DNA from: Vesta saturnalis
Taxonomy: Eukaryota; Arthropoda; Insecta; Coleoptera; Lampyridae
Assembly: GCA_036346205.1 (NCBI GenBank)
Contig: JARFJB010000982.1
Location: forward strand, 298,501-362,500
Length of the DNA stretch: 64,000 nt
Direction of reading: 5' to 3'
This document shows positions 23,748 to 39,200 of this stretch, one piece after another. A model generated the notes under the pieces. The model ran no database searches and was not told the DNA's origin. It saw only the letters and a list, made by a program, of their open reading frames with translations. Each line of letters starts with the position of its first letter. The first letter of the stretch is position 1. A program made the position numbers and the translations under genes.

Positions 23748-24117
23748 ATCTTCGGTTTTTTCTCCTGCTCAAAGTGACTGCCAACTTCACGCTTGCATTA
23801 ATGAATCTGTATCAAAGATAAGTAACATAAGATTTGTCGCAATTATAATGCATTTGTTTATAAAATAAAGATCTTTCACAATGATGAATAATATAAATTA
23901 AAAGATCAACTTCATTTCGTAACTTATTGTTATGCCGGTTATCAAAAAAATTATCTTTTTTTTTAATTTACGTATGGTTTAATCAATAGTTCTAAATTCC
24001 ATTCCGTTAAAAACAAATTTCTACATAAGTGATGGAGCACTTTATTTTGTGTTTACGTAGATCTATTAGGTAAAATTTAACATTTTTCAATAAAAAAATA
24101 TTAGTTCCTATTTTTAG

Positions 24118-24252
24118 AAGTTTGTCTGTAAAACAGTATCAATACACAAAAGATAGCGTTTACTTAACTAAGAAACAAAGAGATCTTTATGAAGAAAATG
24201 GATACGTTGTAATACGTAATTTAGTGGACTTCAATTTATTAGATGAATGCAA
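24118..24252 (+). CDS. Phytanoyl-CoA 2-hydroxylase, N-terminal internal exon
   Basis: After a TATTTTTAG acceptor at 24117, the exon reads SLSVKQYQYTKDSVYLTKKQ then DLYEENGYVVIRNLVDFN and ends at 24252 before GTAAGT. The QYT, FYEENGF-type and VIRNLV segments match the start of the peroxisomal phytanoyl-CoA dioxygenase fold. The exon ends in phase 2 (AA), and the next exon begins with G, restoring a Lys codon. No in-frame ATG precedes it, so at least one upstream exon with the start codon and a PTS2 peroxisomal signal is expected. None was found. Confidence 0.9.
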
Positions 24253-27200
24253 GTAAGTTTTTCAGTTTATCACAAAAGTTAAATAAAGTACGCCAGTTAA
24301 CAGTCATAAATTACAATTGCCATACTCCTACCTCCCCCCCCCCCTCCAACCAAACATTAAACAAGCTGGAACTAACCTAAAGATGAATAACATAGTTGCC
24401 AAGTCTACATTACTTACTGCATACATGACAAGTTATGTAGCGAGCCTCATTACTGCATTACGATAATTTTTCAATTTGGATTGTAGTTTCAGAAAAAAAC
24501 TATGTGTAAAACTCGAGAAGAAAGTGTTTTTCAACTCTAGTTTAAAAACACCACTTTCTTCTCTAGTTGTACAAATAACTATTATATGTAACAAACTCTA
24601 AATTGCATTTATAATCCAGAAATAATCAAATTATATGAAGCCGCCATTTACAGCAATATGTTTTCAGTATTGACCATTCAAAGTTGATTCTTTTATGCCC
24701 ACCGCTATGTATACCGTTTTACAATTATTGTGTGATCACATCAAAAAACATTAAGGAATAAAGTGTTACGGTATAAACGGGCAGTAAAACGGGATAACAG
24801 AAAAAATTGGGGGTTTGCTCGACTACTCAGGAGTTGGGGTGGGTAGGATGTTAATTAATTTTACACACCGAAGGATAGTATATCATATATAAGTCAAAAT
24901 AGGGGCTGAAGTCGTCGTAAAAACCGGAAATGGGCGCCAGAGTATCTGAAAGTCACAATAGAGGTTGATTTGCCTGTAAGTTCTCAGTTTGTCTAAATAC
25001 GCAAATAACTCGCTTTCCTGTACGTGATCACAGATGGGCCTGGACCAGCATATCTCCACTACATCTGAAAAGCTACAAATATTCTCTCACGCTTTGGAAC
25101 TAATTGCGTGCCGCAATAATAAATAAACACAGTCATTACTCTAAATAAATCAATGATTGTCGTTATGTTACTTCATTCAATATGTCTGATTTTCAATGAA
25201 ACTTCTATCTTAAAAGAACTAAGAAATTTACTTTACTCTAAACTACAACCAGATAGAAGAATATTAATCAGATTGCTATAAAATATGTTCAAATAAAAAA
25301 AGAATGCATCAACGCAACAAACTTTAAATACTACGTTATCTTATATATTAAAATAATCAGGTCATTTAGTTCACCCAGATTACAAGACAACCGCTTGATG
25401 TATTTCGATGATATTTTTTTTTTTTATATGAAAGTAATTGTGTGTAGAGGGATATAACGGAGTCAGAATTTTATTTTAAGGTTTAAATTAACATTTTAGG
25501 TTAGTTTTCAAAGAAGCACTTTCAAGTCTAGAGTTGTTTAGTAAACAAAAAACAGCTGTTATAATGTAGGTAATTCGGACATGATCACAAATAAAATATT
25601 TGGTTAGTTTAATGTTTAGATTGTCTAATGTTTCAATAAAATGTTGAAACTCAGTTTTCAATTAAGACAAAGGGTGGTAAGTAGTATTTCTCAAAACTGG
25701 GAATTGAAAAGACTTCTTATTGCTGATAATAGCTACCGGCTTCCAATACAATGAAAACAAGAATGCATAGGTTTAATTTCACGTGAGTACGGATATGCTG
25801 GACACATCGAATTATTGTGTTTAAGTAGCTTTTTTCCTGAATTTACGTTTGAAGTTCATGTTGTGGACATTAACAATATTGTAGAACTTGGCCAAGGTAA
25901 CATAATTCGAAACCTTAGATTCTCGGGAAATTTAGATGAAGGACACTATGACGTATTTCATGAAGATCCCTCACATGCTCCTCAGGACATTAACAGTATA
26001 TTTACCCAGGGTGAGATCTCATAATCTTGGCGAAACAAATGCTCGTACTGTTTCGCCATGTATTTTGATTCTAAAAAAAATACAACTGGAGTATTTAGTT
26101 TGTGTTGTAGTAATGGCAAAATTAAGCTTCCTGAATCGCAGATGCCTCAAGAAGTAATGAACTTATTTGTTGGTACGATGATTTATCACAAAACTTTAGA
26201 TCTAATATTCGGCAATACAACTACGCTGTGTGTTCTGTGTCTTTTGGGGCCAATGTTGCGTTACTTACTAGCAGTGGACCATATTGTTTTCAAATTCTTG
26301 GAACTGTGCGCCATTTGATTTCAACTCTTTATGCAAACCATAAAAGTCAAAGCTCGTATGGGCAGTTATATATCTTAGACTTTAATGAAGCTAATAACAT
26401 TAAGTTAAATCATAAATATAATTTTAATTTTAGAGATTATGCCATTAAATTAATCACCCAAGAGCTTTACAAGTGCAATCCTTACATAAAACATTACAAA
26501 ACAATGGATCAGAAAATTGAAGAGGAAAAACAACATACCATAGAGGAACATCGCCCTTGCAAAGATCTGATTATGTCATTTTATCATGAACCTAATTCAG
26601 ATCAACATCGCTACAACATGCTAAATGTCTCAGAAGTAGCTGCTGTGTTTGAAACTGTCGATGGAGCCCCACCTTCTCATCGGTGCATTAGCGTGTACCC
26701 CAAGGAAGGGGGAATTAAGAAATAGATTACTATAGTATACATTACGACCCATAGCGCTATGTTTTGTTATGTCCAAAGGGTGAAACTGGATGGCATATTT
26801 CTGTGCCCACAGGAGGTTAAAGGGAAACGAAAATTCGTGAAAATTGCACTATGCGAGAATAATCTCTTTCAGAATATCAGTAAGAGGAAATCTTCCTGCG
26901 GGAAACTTCAACCTCGTACTCAATGCTGGCAAACTTACACAACAGCTATTTGTCGATTACTATTGCAGAATTGAAGGTGACACACTGAAGTTGATTCGTG
27001 TTCATCAAAAACAGCTTCAAGTTGATACTTATATAGGATTAGCTGATGCTTTGCATACAAAATCTAATCAAGAGAGAGGAAATTCCACGAAATATGACCC
27101 AAAATTATCAAGATTCAATGGCATTGGTGAGGAAATTTGAAAAGCCAGATATTTTCATCACATTTACATGTAACGGTTCATGGACGGAAATTGTCAATAG

Positions 27201-30200
27201 CATAAAACCATACGAGACGCCTAATAACAGAACGGACATAGTTGTACATGTATTTCATACAAAGTTGAAAGAACCTTTAGAGTTGATAACAAGGAAGAAG
27301 ACGTTTGGAAACGTGAAAACCTTTCTGTATACTGTGGAATTCTAGAAACGAGGACTGCCACATATTCACTTGCTGGTAACCCTAAACGATGATTGTAAAT
27401 TTAGGGACACATACGACATTAATCAAGTGGTTGCGGCCGAAATACCAGATGAAAAGGATACTGTGCTACACAGTTCAGTAAAAAAGCATATGATACATGG
27501 GCCTTACGGTTTGTGTAAAAAAAATTCCCCAAAGGCTTTGTCCAGAAACAAAAGAAAACGTTGCAGGATATCCGCTATGCCGAAGAAGATATAATGGAAG
27601 GTCAGTAACAAAGTGCATAAAGGGTGTGATCTAGAAATATATCATCGTTATGTTGTCTCTTACAATCCCTTTATTTTGCTATATTTTCAGGCACATATTA
27701 AGGCTGAAATTTGTGCAAGTGTTCATAGTGTGAAATACATACATAAACATGTATACAAAGGGCATGACTGTCCAAGTGTAAAAGTTACATCAGAAGACAA
27801 CACCATTAATCATGACGAGATAACTACATTTTTGAACACCAAATACGTGGGCCCAAGTGAAACAACATATACTATGCATGAATAATCCCATATTTTAGTT
27901 TGATTGCCTGTTCATTTACCAGATCAACATAATGTTTATTTCACTAATAAAAATGCTGCAGATGCTCTCTTAAAAGCGAAACAAAAAGATACCATACTAT
28001 TAGCATGGTTTAAACTAAACCTAGATCAAGAAACGAAAAGTCCATATACATACCCAGAAACCCCGCTCCATTATGTTTGGGCGAAACGCAAACTATTTTA
28101 TAATGTGATTGGAAGAATATACAACGCTTCACCGTTTTACTCTGAGAGATACCATCTTCGTTTGTTACTAAAGCACGTGATTGGTGTTTCCAGTTACGAA
28201 GAAATAAGAACACATAACAACATTATTTACCCTACATTTAAGGAGGCGGCTATACATCGTGGTTTACTTTTACCACAGCGAGTGGCAGCGTTGTTTAAGT
28301 GAAGCTTCAACCCTTAAGATGCCTAAACAACTAAGACAATTATTTTCGTACATTTTAATTTTTCCAATCACAAAACAATGCACTACAATTGTGGAAGATT
28401 TCAAAGACGTTCTTTGTGAGGACTACCTCCTAAAATTGAAAGAGAATATATCCATTAACTGTGCACTATCAGATGCTGCTGACACTCTAATAAAACTGCA
28501 TGGTTTTTCTCTATCTAATTTCAGTCTTCCGACTATAGAGATGAGAAATTTCATCAATATAATGAGGACTCTGCTTTGAGTAAGATTGATTCAAATATCA
28601 TTCAAAAAGCAAATGAGGATCAATTATGTAGCACTAATTAAAGCGGTACAAGAAAATGCGATTTATAACAGCAACGCATTTTTTATAGAAGGTCCTGGTG
28701 GAACAGGCAAAACCTTTATACACCATTGTTTAATCAAATATTGCGAGAGCAACAAATTTGGCGTAATTCCCGTACCATGGACTGGAATAGTAGCAATTTG
28801 TTTACCTCATGATCGCACAGTACACAGCTGTTTTAAATTGCCATTTAAGTTAAATAAGACATCCGTCTCTTCACTAAAGCCGAATACCAAAGAATCTGCT
28901 TCAATAAAGGAAGCTAGACTTATTGTATGGGACGAAGGTTCAATGGCCAGCAATTATGCCTTGATGGCTGTAGGTCGATCACTCCTTTATTTAATGTGAA
29001 AAATTTATAGCTAATTATAGACAACTAGACAATTAAATAATTTCACGAATAAAACTCAACAACCAAAACAGTTTCAACGGGCAAACACAAATCATTTTTA
29101 TAAACCTTCACCACAATTTACAAACCATAATCTAGGTCAAAATCAATTTCCGCGTGGCCGATCAATTTCCAGACGAGACCAGTGATCACGAATTATCCTA
29201 CAAATTCGCAAGTATTTGGCAAGAAGGAACTTGAGTCAAAACCAACCCAGATGTCAATATCCACACGAAATACTGGCAGGCCAAATCAATAGACCATTAA
29301 CTCACCTAACCCTTCGAACTATTTTCGAAGCACGGGCCCCCGTAATTTTCATTCCGAAAAACCTTACAATTTTCAAAACGATGAACAATCAATAGCAATA
29401 GTGGAAAACGACGAAGATAATCAAGAAAATTACCAGAATCCTGAAACTTTTGAATTTACTGAAAATTTTCCTGAAACCCTATTTGAATCTACTGAAAATT
29501 TTCGAATACCTGCCTCGGAACCACAAATTTAGATTTAAATTCGCTAACAAGCAAACCAAAACTACCAGTCATAACGATTCCTAGTTTAAAATTAAAGGTT
29601 TTAATAAATAGCGGAGCCCCTAATTCAATAATAAATCTGGGTCCCGCCTATGAACATTAAAAAAAAATTTTTTTAACCATTTATTGTTAAAAGTTTAAAT
29701 AATACGATAACCGATAATCTGAATGTATCATATCCTATTTTAAAGGAATTTGGACTTGATAAAAAAGTTAATTTTTATATAATACAATGGCATGATAGAT
29801 TTGACGCATTAATAGAAAATGAAGACTTCCAAAAACTTAAAGCTACGATTAATTATAATAATCAAACATTGGAGGTAGGTAATTCTAAAATACCGTTTTT
29901 TAAGGAACTAAACCAGAAGATTTTAAACCAGTAAAACAAATTGTCAAAAATAGTATTGGAATTCCCGTAAATGTCGATCGAGGACAAGTTATAATCCCAG
30001 AAATTAAATTAGACAATTATATTATTGCAGAATCAATTGCCGTTGCAGAAAATGGCATTTGCACTATTCCTTTTGAAGAAGAACGTGAAGTAGAAATAGA
30101 TTTTCAACAACAATACGAGGTAAAACATATTACCAATGTTGATTTAATAAATCCAAAATTCAAAATTTTAAGATTGATATTCCAAATGTCATTCGAACTA

Positions 30201-33200
30201 GTCATCTTAATCTAAAAGAAAAATCAGAAATTAAATCTTTGTGCAAGAAATATAAAGACATCTTTTACAACGAAAATTGTGATTTAACTTTTACCAACGC
30301 TGTAAAACACAACGTCAGAACAAATGATAACGAACCAGTTTATTGTAAATCATTCCGATCCCCACATCAATTGAAACATGAAATCCAAAATCAAATTCAA
30401 AAACTGCTTGATAACGAAATCATTAGACCAAGCATTTCACCTTATAGTTCACCAGTTTGGATTGTATCGAAAAAACCAGATGCGAGCGGAAAAAAAATGG
30501 CGACTTGTTATAGACTATAGGAAACTAAATGAAAAAACAGTTGAAGACAAATATCCACTCCCAAGAATTGACGAAATATTGGACAATCTAGGAAAATGCA
30601 CGCTACCTTAGATCTTGCCCAAGGATTCCATCAGATAGAAATGGATCATGATTCTATCGAAAAAACTGCTTTCTCGGTAAACAATGGTCATTTCAAATAC
30701 GTTCGAAGGCCGTTCGGACTTAAAAACGCCCCGAGTACGTTCCAAAGAGTAATGGCCAATATTTTACGCCCATACCTGTATAAATTCTGTTTTGTATGCA
30801 TGAACGATATTGCAATCTTCTCCAAATCACTTCATGAATACTCAGTACATATTAGGCAGATATTTGAAAAATTAAGAGAATATAATTTAAAAGTTCAACT
30901 AAATAAGTCGGAATTTTTGTGTAAAAAAGTAACCTTCCTAGGACACGTAATTACACCACAAGGTATAAAACCTAACCTCGCAAAAATTAAAGCCTTAGAA
31001 GAATACACACTTCCGAAAACAGTAAAAGAAATAAGAGCTTTCCTTGGACTTCTAGGATATTACAGAAGATTTATAAAAAACTTTGATAAACTTGTAAAAC
31101 CATTTACCAAATGTCTTAAAAGGAATTCAAGGATTGATGTCACAGATCAAAATTACTTGAAAGCATTTTATCAATGCAAGGAATTATTAACCAATGCACC
31201 AGTATTAACGTATCCAGTTACAACCAATCTAGCCGTAGGAGAAGTTTTATTGCAATTGCATTTTACTCGAGGACTTTAAATAGTGCTGAACGCGCAATTA
31301 TTCAACTATCGAACGTGAATTGCTAAGTATAGTAGAAACCACGGAACATTTTAGGCCATATATTTACGGAAAACAACTTATAATAGAAACAGATCATAAG
31401 CCGCTAGTTTGGTTATTTTCCCTTAAGGATCCAAATTCCAGACTAGTTAAATGGAGATTGAGACTCGAAGAGTTTGACTACAAAAACAATACAAGAAAGG
31501 CAAAGAAAATTTAGTAACCGATGCGTTATCGCGAATCGAAATTAATACAAAGGAAACCTCAACCGATATAGAACTAGACCTTATGTCAATAATCCCAAAT
31601 GTAGACGAAAACCCTTCGTTCGATGATTTAGAAGAATCATTGAACAGACAACAAGATGATCAATCGAATAATGCACAACATACATCTACTGAAAATCCAA
31701 TATTCTGAGTACCAATCTCTGAGAATCATTTCATGTATCCCGTAATCTTAAAACTAGGAGATCAATATAAAATAGAATATCAAAGACCATTCTTAAAACA
31801 TAACTATGTTGTTACAATTAGGCAAGGTAACGAACTGGAAAACATTTCACGAATGTTAAAGGAAATCATAGATCCAAAAAACCTATACGGAATATACTTT
31901 AAAGATAAGGAATTAGAATCTAAATTTTTTGAAATAACAAGTAATTTAAACAATAACAAAACAAAATTTGTTAAAAGCAACCTTCTAACAAAAGATATAA
32001 AACAATCGAATGAACAATTCGAAGCAATAGATAAATATCATTCTAATAATCACAATGGCATATTAGAAACCTATAATCATTTAAAAACTAAATATTACTG
32101 GCCTAACTTCAAAACCGCGATAAACAAAGTTATTAACGAATGTGAAACTTGTAACGGTAGTAAGTACTATAGAAATCCATATAAAATTCAATTTTCTGGA
32201 CCTTTACTCGCAAAGAAACCTTTCGATGTAGTACACACTGATACATTTAGTTTCGAAGGAAACAAATTTTTAACAATAATAGACCTCTTTTTACGATATA
32301 CACAAGTCTATTACATACCAGACGCATCAGGATTAACAGTGTTAAATAAGTTGAGACACTACTTTTCGCACCACGGTTACCCAAAAAAATCGTTTGCGAC
32401 GAAGGAAAGGAGTTCAAGAACAAGGTCTTCCAAGAATATTGAGCTTTATTCAAAATCGAATTGCATTTCACTACTAAATATAACAGTAACAGTAACTCTC
32501 CAATAGAAGGAGTACTCCACCATTTTAGAAAAATTAAGAATTAGCAAGATTGAAAATGAAAACGAAAGTCCTCAAAATTCAATGATATCGGCCGTATTAA
32601 TGTACAATCAGTCTATACACTCTGCGACGTTGCCTGAATTAGGTAAAATTATTTTTAAAATACTGAAATTTTCAAAGTTCAGAATTTTGTCAACTGAAGA
32701 TTCAATTACATGTATATTACATATACCCATCCTCAATCCTTCAATATTCCAATACAGAAGAATTTACCAGATACCTGATCCTCAAAACAAGGTGCTAATA
32801 CCGCCGTTCCAATATCACCTTCAAGGTATAAGGAAAGAACTATGGACTAATGAAAAGTGTAAAGTTATAGAAAAACAAATTGTGTGTTTTGAAAGAACAG
32901 AAACGAGTAAGTGTTCCATAACTTATAACAAAGATTGTATATACGCCATAGTCAATAACAATTATAAGTTATATGCTCAATTAGAGACAACGAAAAATTT
33001 TAGTATCAGTTAAACAAGATTTAGAAATAATTGAAGAATATCACAACGAAATTAATAACTTTAAAGTAATTTATAATGATTTTGTATCATCTGGAAGCAA
33101 TTGCAAATTAACAATAGATGATCAAACTTTTTAAAACACATTTGTTAATTTTACTTACAAGAATCCTATAGAAATTAATAATTATAAAGCCGACTTAACT

Positions 33201-36200
33201 GTAAAACTAGAACCAAAACATTTAGAAAACTTGAAAACTTTAAAAGAAGAAACAGAAATGTTAAATACTGATTTAAAAATTAATCCTTTAGTGCATATTA
33301 TGCATTTATCTATAACTACTATTGTAATTATTTTATTAGTCATATTTTGTATTTTAATCTATGTATTTAGAAATAATATAAGTAGTAGAATTAAGAAACA
33401 AAGACAAGATAAAGAAGTGATTCCTTTAAAACAGATAACTTCCCAGAATGAGGACATTCTGTCTTAAGAAGAAAGGAGTTATATTCTCCGTGTAGACGAC
33501 AATTTCCCATTCGCCAGGCATTTTCTATAACTATAAATAAGGCTCAAGGGAAAACTTTAAACAGGGTAGGGCTTTACCCACCACAGCCAGTATTTAGCCA
33601 TGGCCAGCCACTGTTGCCTTGTCTAGAGCTAGAAATTTCAAAGACATTAAGGTGGAAATAATAGAACGGTAAATATAGTTTATGAAAAGATTTTATAACT
33701 TTTAATGATAATTTCTAATCTATTAACACTAGAACCGCCGAAATTCCTAACTGCCTAGAACCGCCGCCTCGGTAATTTTCACGATGACCGCATAGATTCC
33801 TTTTGTGACAATTATGGAATTCGATTAGGGAGTGTCCCTAAATTCACACGTTTAAGGGAGAAAGGGGTTTTCATCAGCGTTACAAACCGTTAAAACGGCG
33901 GTGGGGGAGTCTGACTTGGCGTTACGTAACGACAAAAACCATGAGAAATAGTTTTTTACTGCTATTTTGAGGTTAAAAATGTAAATTTTTTCCCACGTTA
34001 AACTTATATTTTTGAGGAGGGGGGTGTGGTAACCGTTAGGTAATTATTTGGGAGGGTCGTTGCTTACGTTACGGGAACATTGCGGGTTTAAAATGGCCGA
34101 TTTTAGCGTTACGTAATTTAGGGTCGCTCTCTTGGTAAAATAAGTTTGAAATAGTCTGAGTGTGTAATTACATTTATTATCAATGCTACAAAGGTTATTT
34201 TTTTAGCTAATAAATGTATTTAATATTGTAAGAAGACATGTTAAAAATCATAACTATCATTTATTAAAACCATGGTATGTATGCACTTATTGTAGATTTT
34301 TACATGCTAGCAGCTCAAACAGGTAATTTTGGTAACTTTGCTGTGTTTCCCATAGTTTGGTCTTTTGCACTTTTTGCATAGTTGTAGAGGTTTTGTTCCG
34401 ACAGTTCTTCACATAACATTGTCTCCTCTTACGTACTTTTTCAACAGGTTCATCTTCGGATTCATCATTGGACAGTTCATGTTGTGAACTTCTTCCTCTA
34501 GTATAGTTCATTCTTAGTTCATCAACAAGTTTCAAAATAAAATTTCTGCGGGAAATGTTATTTTTTACTGTTTCTTTGTAACACGCCCATGAGTTGATTG
34601 CACTCAAATCAAGAATATTTTGTAACAAGTGCACTGGCTAGCGTCTTGTTCCACCTCTGGTTGATAGCATTGTAAAACTGCACAGATTCTGGAATCTATT
34701 TTTTAGTTGATGCAATATTGATTGATAAATAAAGAGTGCTCTTAACACATTTTACTTTATCAAGATATGGAAAACCATTACACATATATTTGGAATCAAC
34801 ATCAGCCAAAAGCCAAAACATAATACCTGGCTTGTTTGCCATGTATTGTGTAAATGGACACCTTGCATTTGCTGCTCATCGGCTGTGAGGTTAGACCCAG
34901 GAATGTACACAAAATGCAGTATTTTATGAACTCATCCCAAATGTCTGCAGCCAATGCAAACTTATTTGACTGCAACCGTACAACCCTGGTTGATTTCATG
35001 TCAAACGTTAAGAATCTCAAAATTTTACGAAATCTGTTTCTACCAATTGTTTCACAAAACACTGGTGACCCTCATTTTACTGACCATAGTTCATCAAGCT
35101 CAATAGATCGCATTCCGAGAGCTCATATAGAAGAGCAATTAATGGGTCAAGCTCATCTAAGGAGAAACTCCAATTGTCTACTTCCAGCTGCGTTTTAGCT
35201 TCCTCTATAGTACATTTTTGAATATGTTTCAATATTTTTTCATTAAATAATAACCGCCAAGCAGAGACACAGCTGTCATCTTATATTATTCGCTTCGCAA
35301 ACGGCGAGGGTCCAGGTGTCTCTTTCAAAACATTTTGTTATTGTAGCCTACCTGCAGTGCTGACAGATAGATCTTGCACAGTCTAACAGGTCTTATCTTT
35401 CCCTAAAAGGATGTTACCACCCCTGAAGGCTTTATCATCAGCAGCAGTACCACTCCTACGTAGCTGACCACCTCGTCGTCGACCTGGAGGAACGTCTCGT
35501 TGACGTGAAGTGTTAGAAGGTCTGACTGTCAAATCCCCAACTGTAAAAAGGGAAATAGAGATGAGTAAAATAATAAATTAAAATGTTACAGTTAGTCATA
35601 CTGTAAAACCGTTACAATCAGCAGCAAACTAGTGCCAGTCACACTATAAACCAATGGATAGTTTATTCATTTACAAACATTTCTGTGATAAGTTCCATTA
35701 CTTTACAAAAAAAAAACTTACCTTGGTTGTCACCACTGTCATCTGAAGGAGAGTCACTTCTGTTTAGAGGTTGGGGAACATACTCGTCCTCGTTTCGAAA
35801 TAAAGCCTTTTCTCCTTCGGTTTCTTCCTTTTCTGATTCTGAATCAGGTATATCATTTAGCATTTGAAGAATACGATGTGTACGTTGCATTGTTACGGAA
35901 ATGCACTGTACTAATAATACAACGCAGCCAGAGCAAGTGTCGACTGAACTGTTTCGTACCAGGAGTCTGACTGGCGCGTAGGAGAAGAGCAGAGTAATAG
36001 AGGGGGAGAAAGATGTTCCCTCCCGTCGCGTCATACCTTCCCCTCTATAGACCGGCTTGAGGAGATTGAGACAACACTGTATTTTGAGATAGTTTAATAC
36101 AACTTCTGTGGTACTTGAAGATATGATACAATCTTACATTTACAGTTTTTATAATTATAGGCACGTATTTGGTCATAACAAACTTTTCCAAGTATTGTAC

Positions 36201-39200
36201 TTATAAAAGTAGATAAAGTCCTAAAACAGAAAGATTTAAATCTTATTGATAAGGAAAATGAAGAACTTAAAAGGTTGAGCTACGGTCAAAATGACCGCTC
36301 GGTGGTTCTAGTGTTAATAATAAAAAATGCAGTTATATTGTTGTCAATTTACATATTTTACATATACATATACGTTTGTATTTATTATGCGTTTTATTAT
36401 CATCATTAAATTTAATTTTAACCGCAACATTTTCGGGGGTAAAGCTAGCAATAGATAATTACTCTAACGTTGTCGAACGTAACTACTTTACTTTCTCAAA
36501 TAAACACCAAAAATATTGATGTCAATCCTATGATCTCATTAAAATAATACAACGCAAACAAAACTCGCAATTAGATGAGTAGGTTCACATCTAATTATAA
36601 AAAAACACAAGTCCATAAACCAAAAAAATGTATATTAAGATAACACCGCCGACAATTACCATAAAAAAATACAGTGAAATCACACTTAATCAAATCAATT
36701 CAAGGAATTTATAACATGTCACTAAATCCACGTAAAATAAGGTTATAATTTCGGAAGGTTGAATACTTTTGCCATAAACTTCTACACAAAAAAAAAATCA
36801 AAATTATTCAACAAAGAATCCAAGCTTATGTGCTACACACAAAACAAATAATGCATTAAAAAGAAATTTTATTTAATATTCGTCGTTCATGAAAAGCAAA
36901 AAACTGTAAATGCACAATAAAGTTTACCTTAATTCTGATTCAATCCCCCTTATGTTATACGATACACCTATAATCTGTCCAGAAACGAAGCGAAGGAATA
37001 AATCAACATGTTTGGCAGATTCCAGTGGCGCTGGCTTGTTTTATGATAAAAAATACAAAACTGAAGTAATATTGATAAGATATGTCGTAATGAAATTAAT
37101 TAATACTAATTAAAAGTTGGGAAGGAACAAGGATATTTTTTATTTGTAATATAATATTACATTCAGAAATAACTACGGCACCACATACAAACGCTATTAC
37201 ACGTGGACGTTATCAGCAACAAAATACTTTTTAATTTCAAACCTTGGAAAATGTTATACGATATATCTGATCTTAATTTAATTTAGTTCTAACAAAGAAA
37301 TTCATTTTAGCTCAATCTTACAAATTCTAATAGCAAAGATAAGTCAGTTTAACTACATATTTATTATAATTATCAACAAACCTAACAAATTACGTCTACT
37401 TATTATTTACACGAAGTAATAACTTTCAACAAACTAGTAAAAGGATTTCACGATCGATCGATAACAACATGTGAATCATATCTAAATTTTACACTTCCAA
37501 TTCAAACTTGTCAATTAGACCAAAAGATTCATTTCGTTTTCAAAATACAACTTTTAAATGCGATTAATTACTTTCCGATTTTGGCAACAATGATATTTAA
37601 TAAGAAAATTTTGTTGAAGACCTTTTCTGAAGGTGTGCTTCTTTCTGAAACGGACATTTTATTTTAATACATTTTAGAAAAATTTCTCTTGTTGCTGTTT
37701 ATTCGGTGTAATCGCCAGTTTTATGTGAGAATTTTTCATAGAAAATAGTTATCTACTTTGTAAAGTAATATAATCGCTATTGATGCGGATGTAAAAAAAT
37801 GTTACTTGCACAAAAACTTGGTAAGTGTGTTCTGCGTCTTCAACCTCATAATTAGAATCTCTCTGTCAGGATTGCTATACGATAAATCAATGCTGTTTTC
37901 TTAAAAGAATTATAATTTAACCAGACCATGTTAAATCATCACATAGAGCTCGTCTTCGATCTACATAGGTGAAACAACGTTATATGAATACATTGCCATT
38001 ATATATCTTACCTTATTTCTAGCTCTTGCTTCTCGTCTTTCGTTTTCTTTGCGTATTCGTTGAATATCCGATAGTGTACCATTCGTCACGCTTTTGGTTT
38101 TGCTACCATCTGCTCTTAACTGAAACTGCTCGTAATAGTAGGATAAGGCTATACTTATTTTTGTTTGTGGGGAAAAATAAATGCATGTTCTATTATCTAA
38201 TCTTTGGGGAACGTAATCAACGTCCCATTATAGAAAGATAAGGATAAATTATAGCGACGGCTTAGTCGTGTTATTATTAGATATATTAATATATACAAAT
38301 ATTATCCATTGTTGGGAAATTCATAAATAAATTCCATTCACTGAGGGAACTTTCGTTTATTTGTTATTCTTGTTGCTTCCCTGGTTCAAGCTTTACAGGG
38401 TCTCCTTTCAATAAATAGTAATTTATCTTTTCTTTCTTTAAAGCTTGTGGCGCCTGTTTCTTGTTTGTTCTCCCTATCTTTCTGTCTATAATGTTGTTCT
38501 TGCTTTCTAACTAACCTAACCATCTATTTACTCTTTATCAACGCTTCAAAACACCCACGCTGCCCGAATGCTCTACTGCCTCAGGACCGTTTAACTGAGT
38601 TACTAGTCGAGCTAACTAACTTCTTCCAATTTTATGTGACGTGGTAGGTTAGACACGTGGTACTATACAGGGTGGTTTAAAAAAGTGTGGCAACAAATTC
38701 TAAATTTTTTTAAATAGCACAATCTATATATTATTACATTTTGGATTTCTCCATAAATGTTCTTTACTGTGATATTAGGTGTACTAATTTATGAATAAGG
38801 GTTTTGAGGTTAGATACAAAAAAGCGGTATTTTAAAAAAAAATGCGCTCACCTAAACTGTAGGGATTTTTTGGAATATGCGCTTTTAGTAACGCCTTTAG
38901 TAAATTTTAACTTAAAAAACTCAATACCATACATGGTGTTCCATAATTTAAGCCGAATTATCATATTTTCAAACAAGCATAACTCAATTTTTTTAATGAA
39001 ATGACCTAATTTTTTTTGTCGGAGGTCAATTCGGATACAAATTCTTTACCAAAATGATATAAAGTTTGCGTATCATAAAATTAACTACAAGTGGGTTATT
39101 TTGAAAATTGTGGAAAAATTTCGTTGATTAAGTAGGCTGTGGACAACGAATATTTCAAAAAGAAAAAAAATTAAATATAATGCTACAAATTTCTCCCAAT

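Larger units (their letters stand above)
28996..33492 (+). mobile_element. Errantivirus-type LTR retroelement fragment (copy 1)
   Basis: Runs from the gag region to the very start of a 3' LTR, aligned with copy 2 at 53136-58500. The left junction is at GTGAAAAATTTATAG (28996), which matches copy 2 at about 53962. The right end keeps only the first bases of the LTR (AGTTATATTCTCCG, 33478-33491). No 5' LTR remains. Relative to copy 2 it lacks about 490 bp of gag (joined near 29024) and the pol/env junction, but keeps the RT N-terminus and the env C-terminus. Inserted into, or recombined with, the Helitron helicase. Confidence 0.88.
25780..36448 (+). mobile_element. Helitron with two later transposon insertions
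   Basis: Decayed Helitron in the PHYH intron. Rep and helicase coding remains run from about 25815 to 28995 and resume at 33493-33672. A plausible 3' terminus lies at 36421-36448: GCAACATTTTCGGGGG, then TAAAGCTAG, the CTAG ending expected of Helitrons. The left end is not defined; 25780 is approximate. Two elements interrupt it: an errantivirus fragment (28996-33492) and a piggyBac-like element (33727-36313). Helitrons move as rolling circles and insert between A and T without target duplication. Confidence 0.8.
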
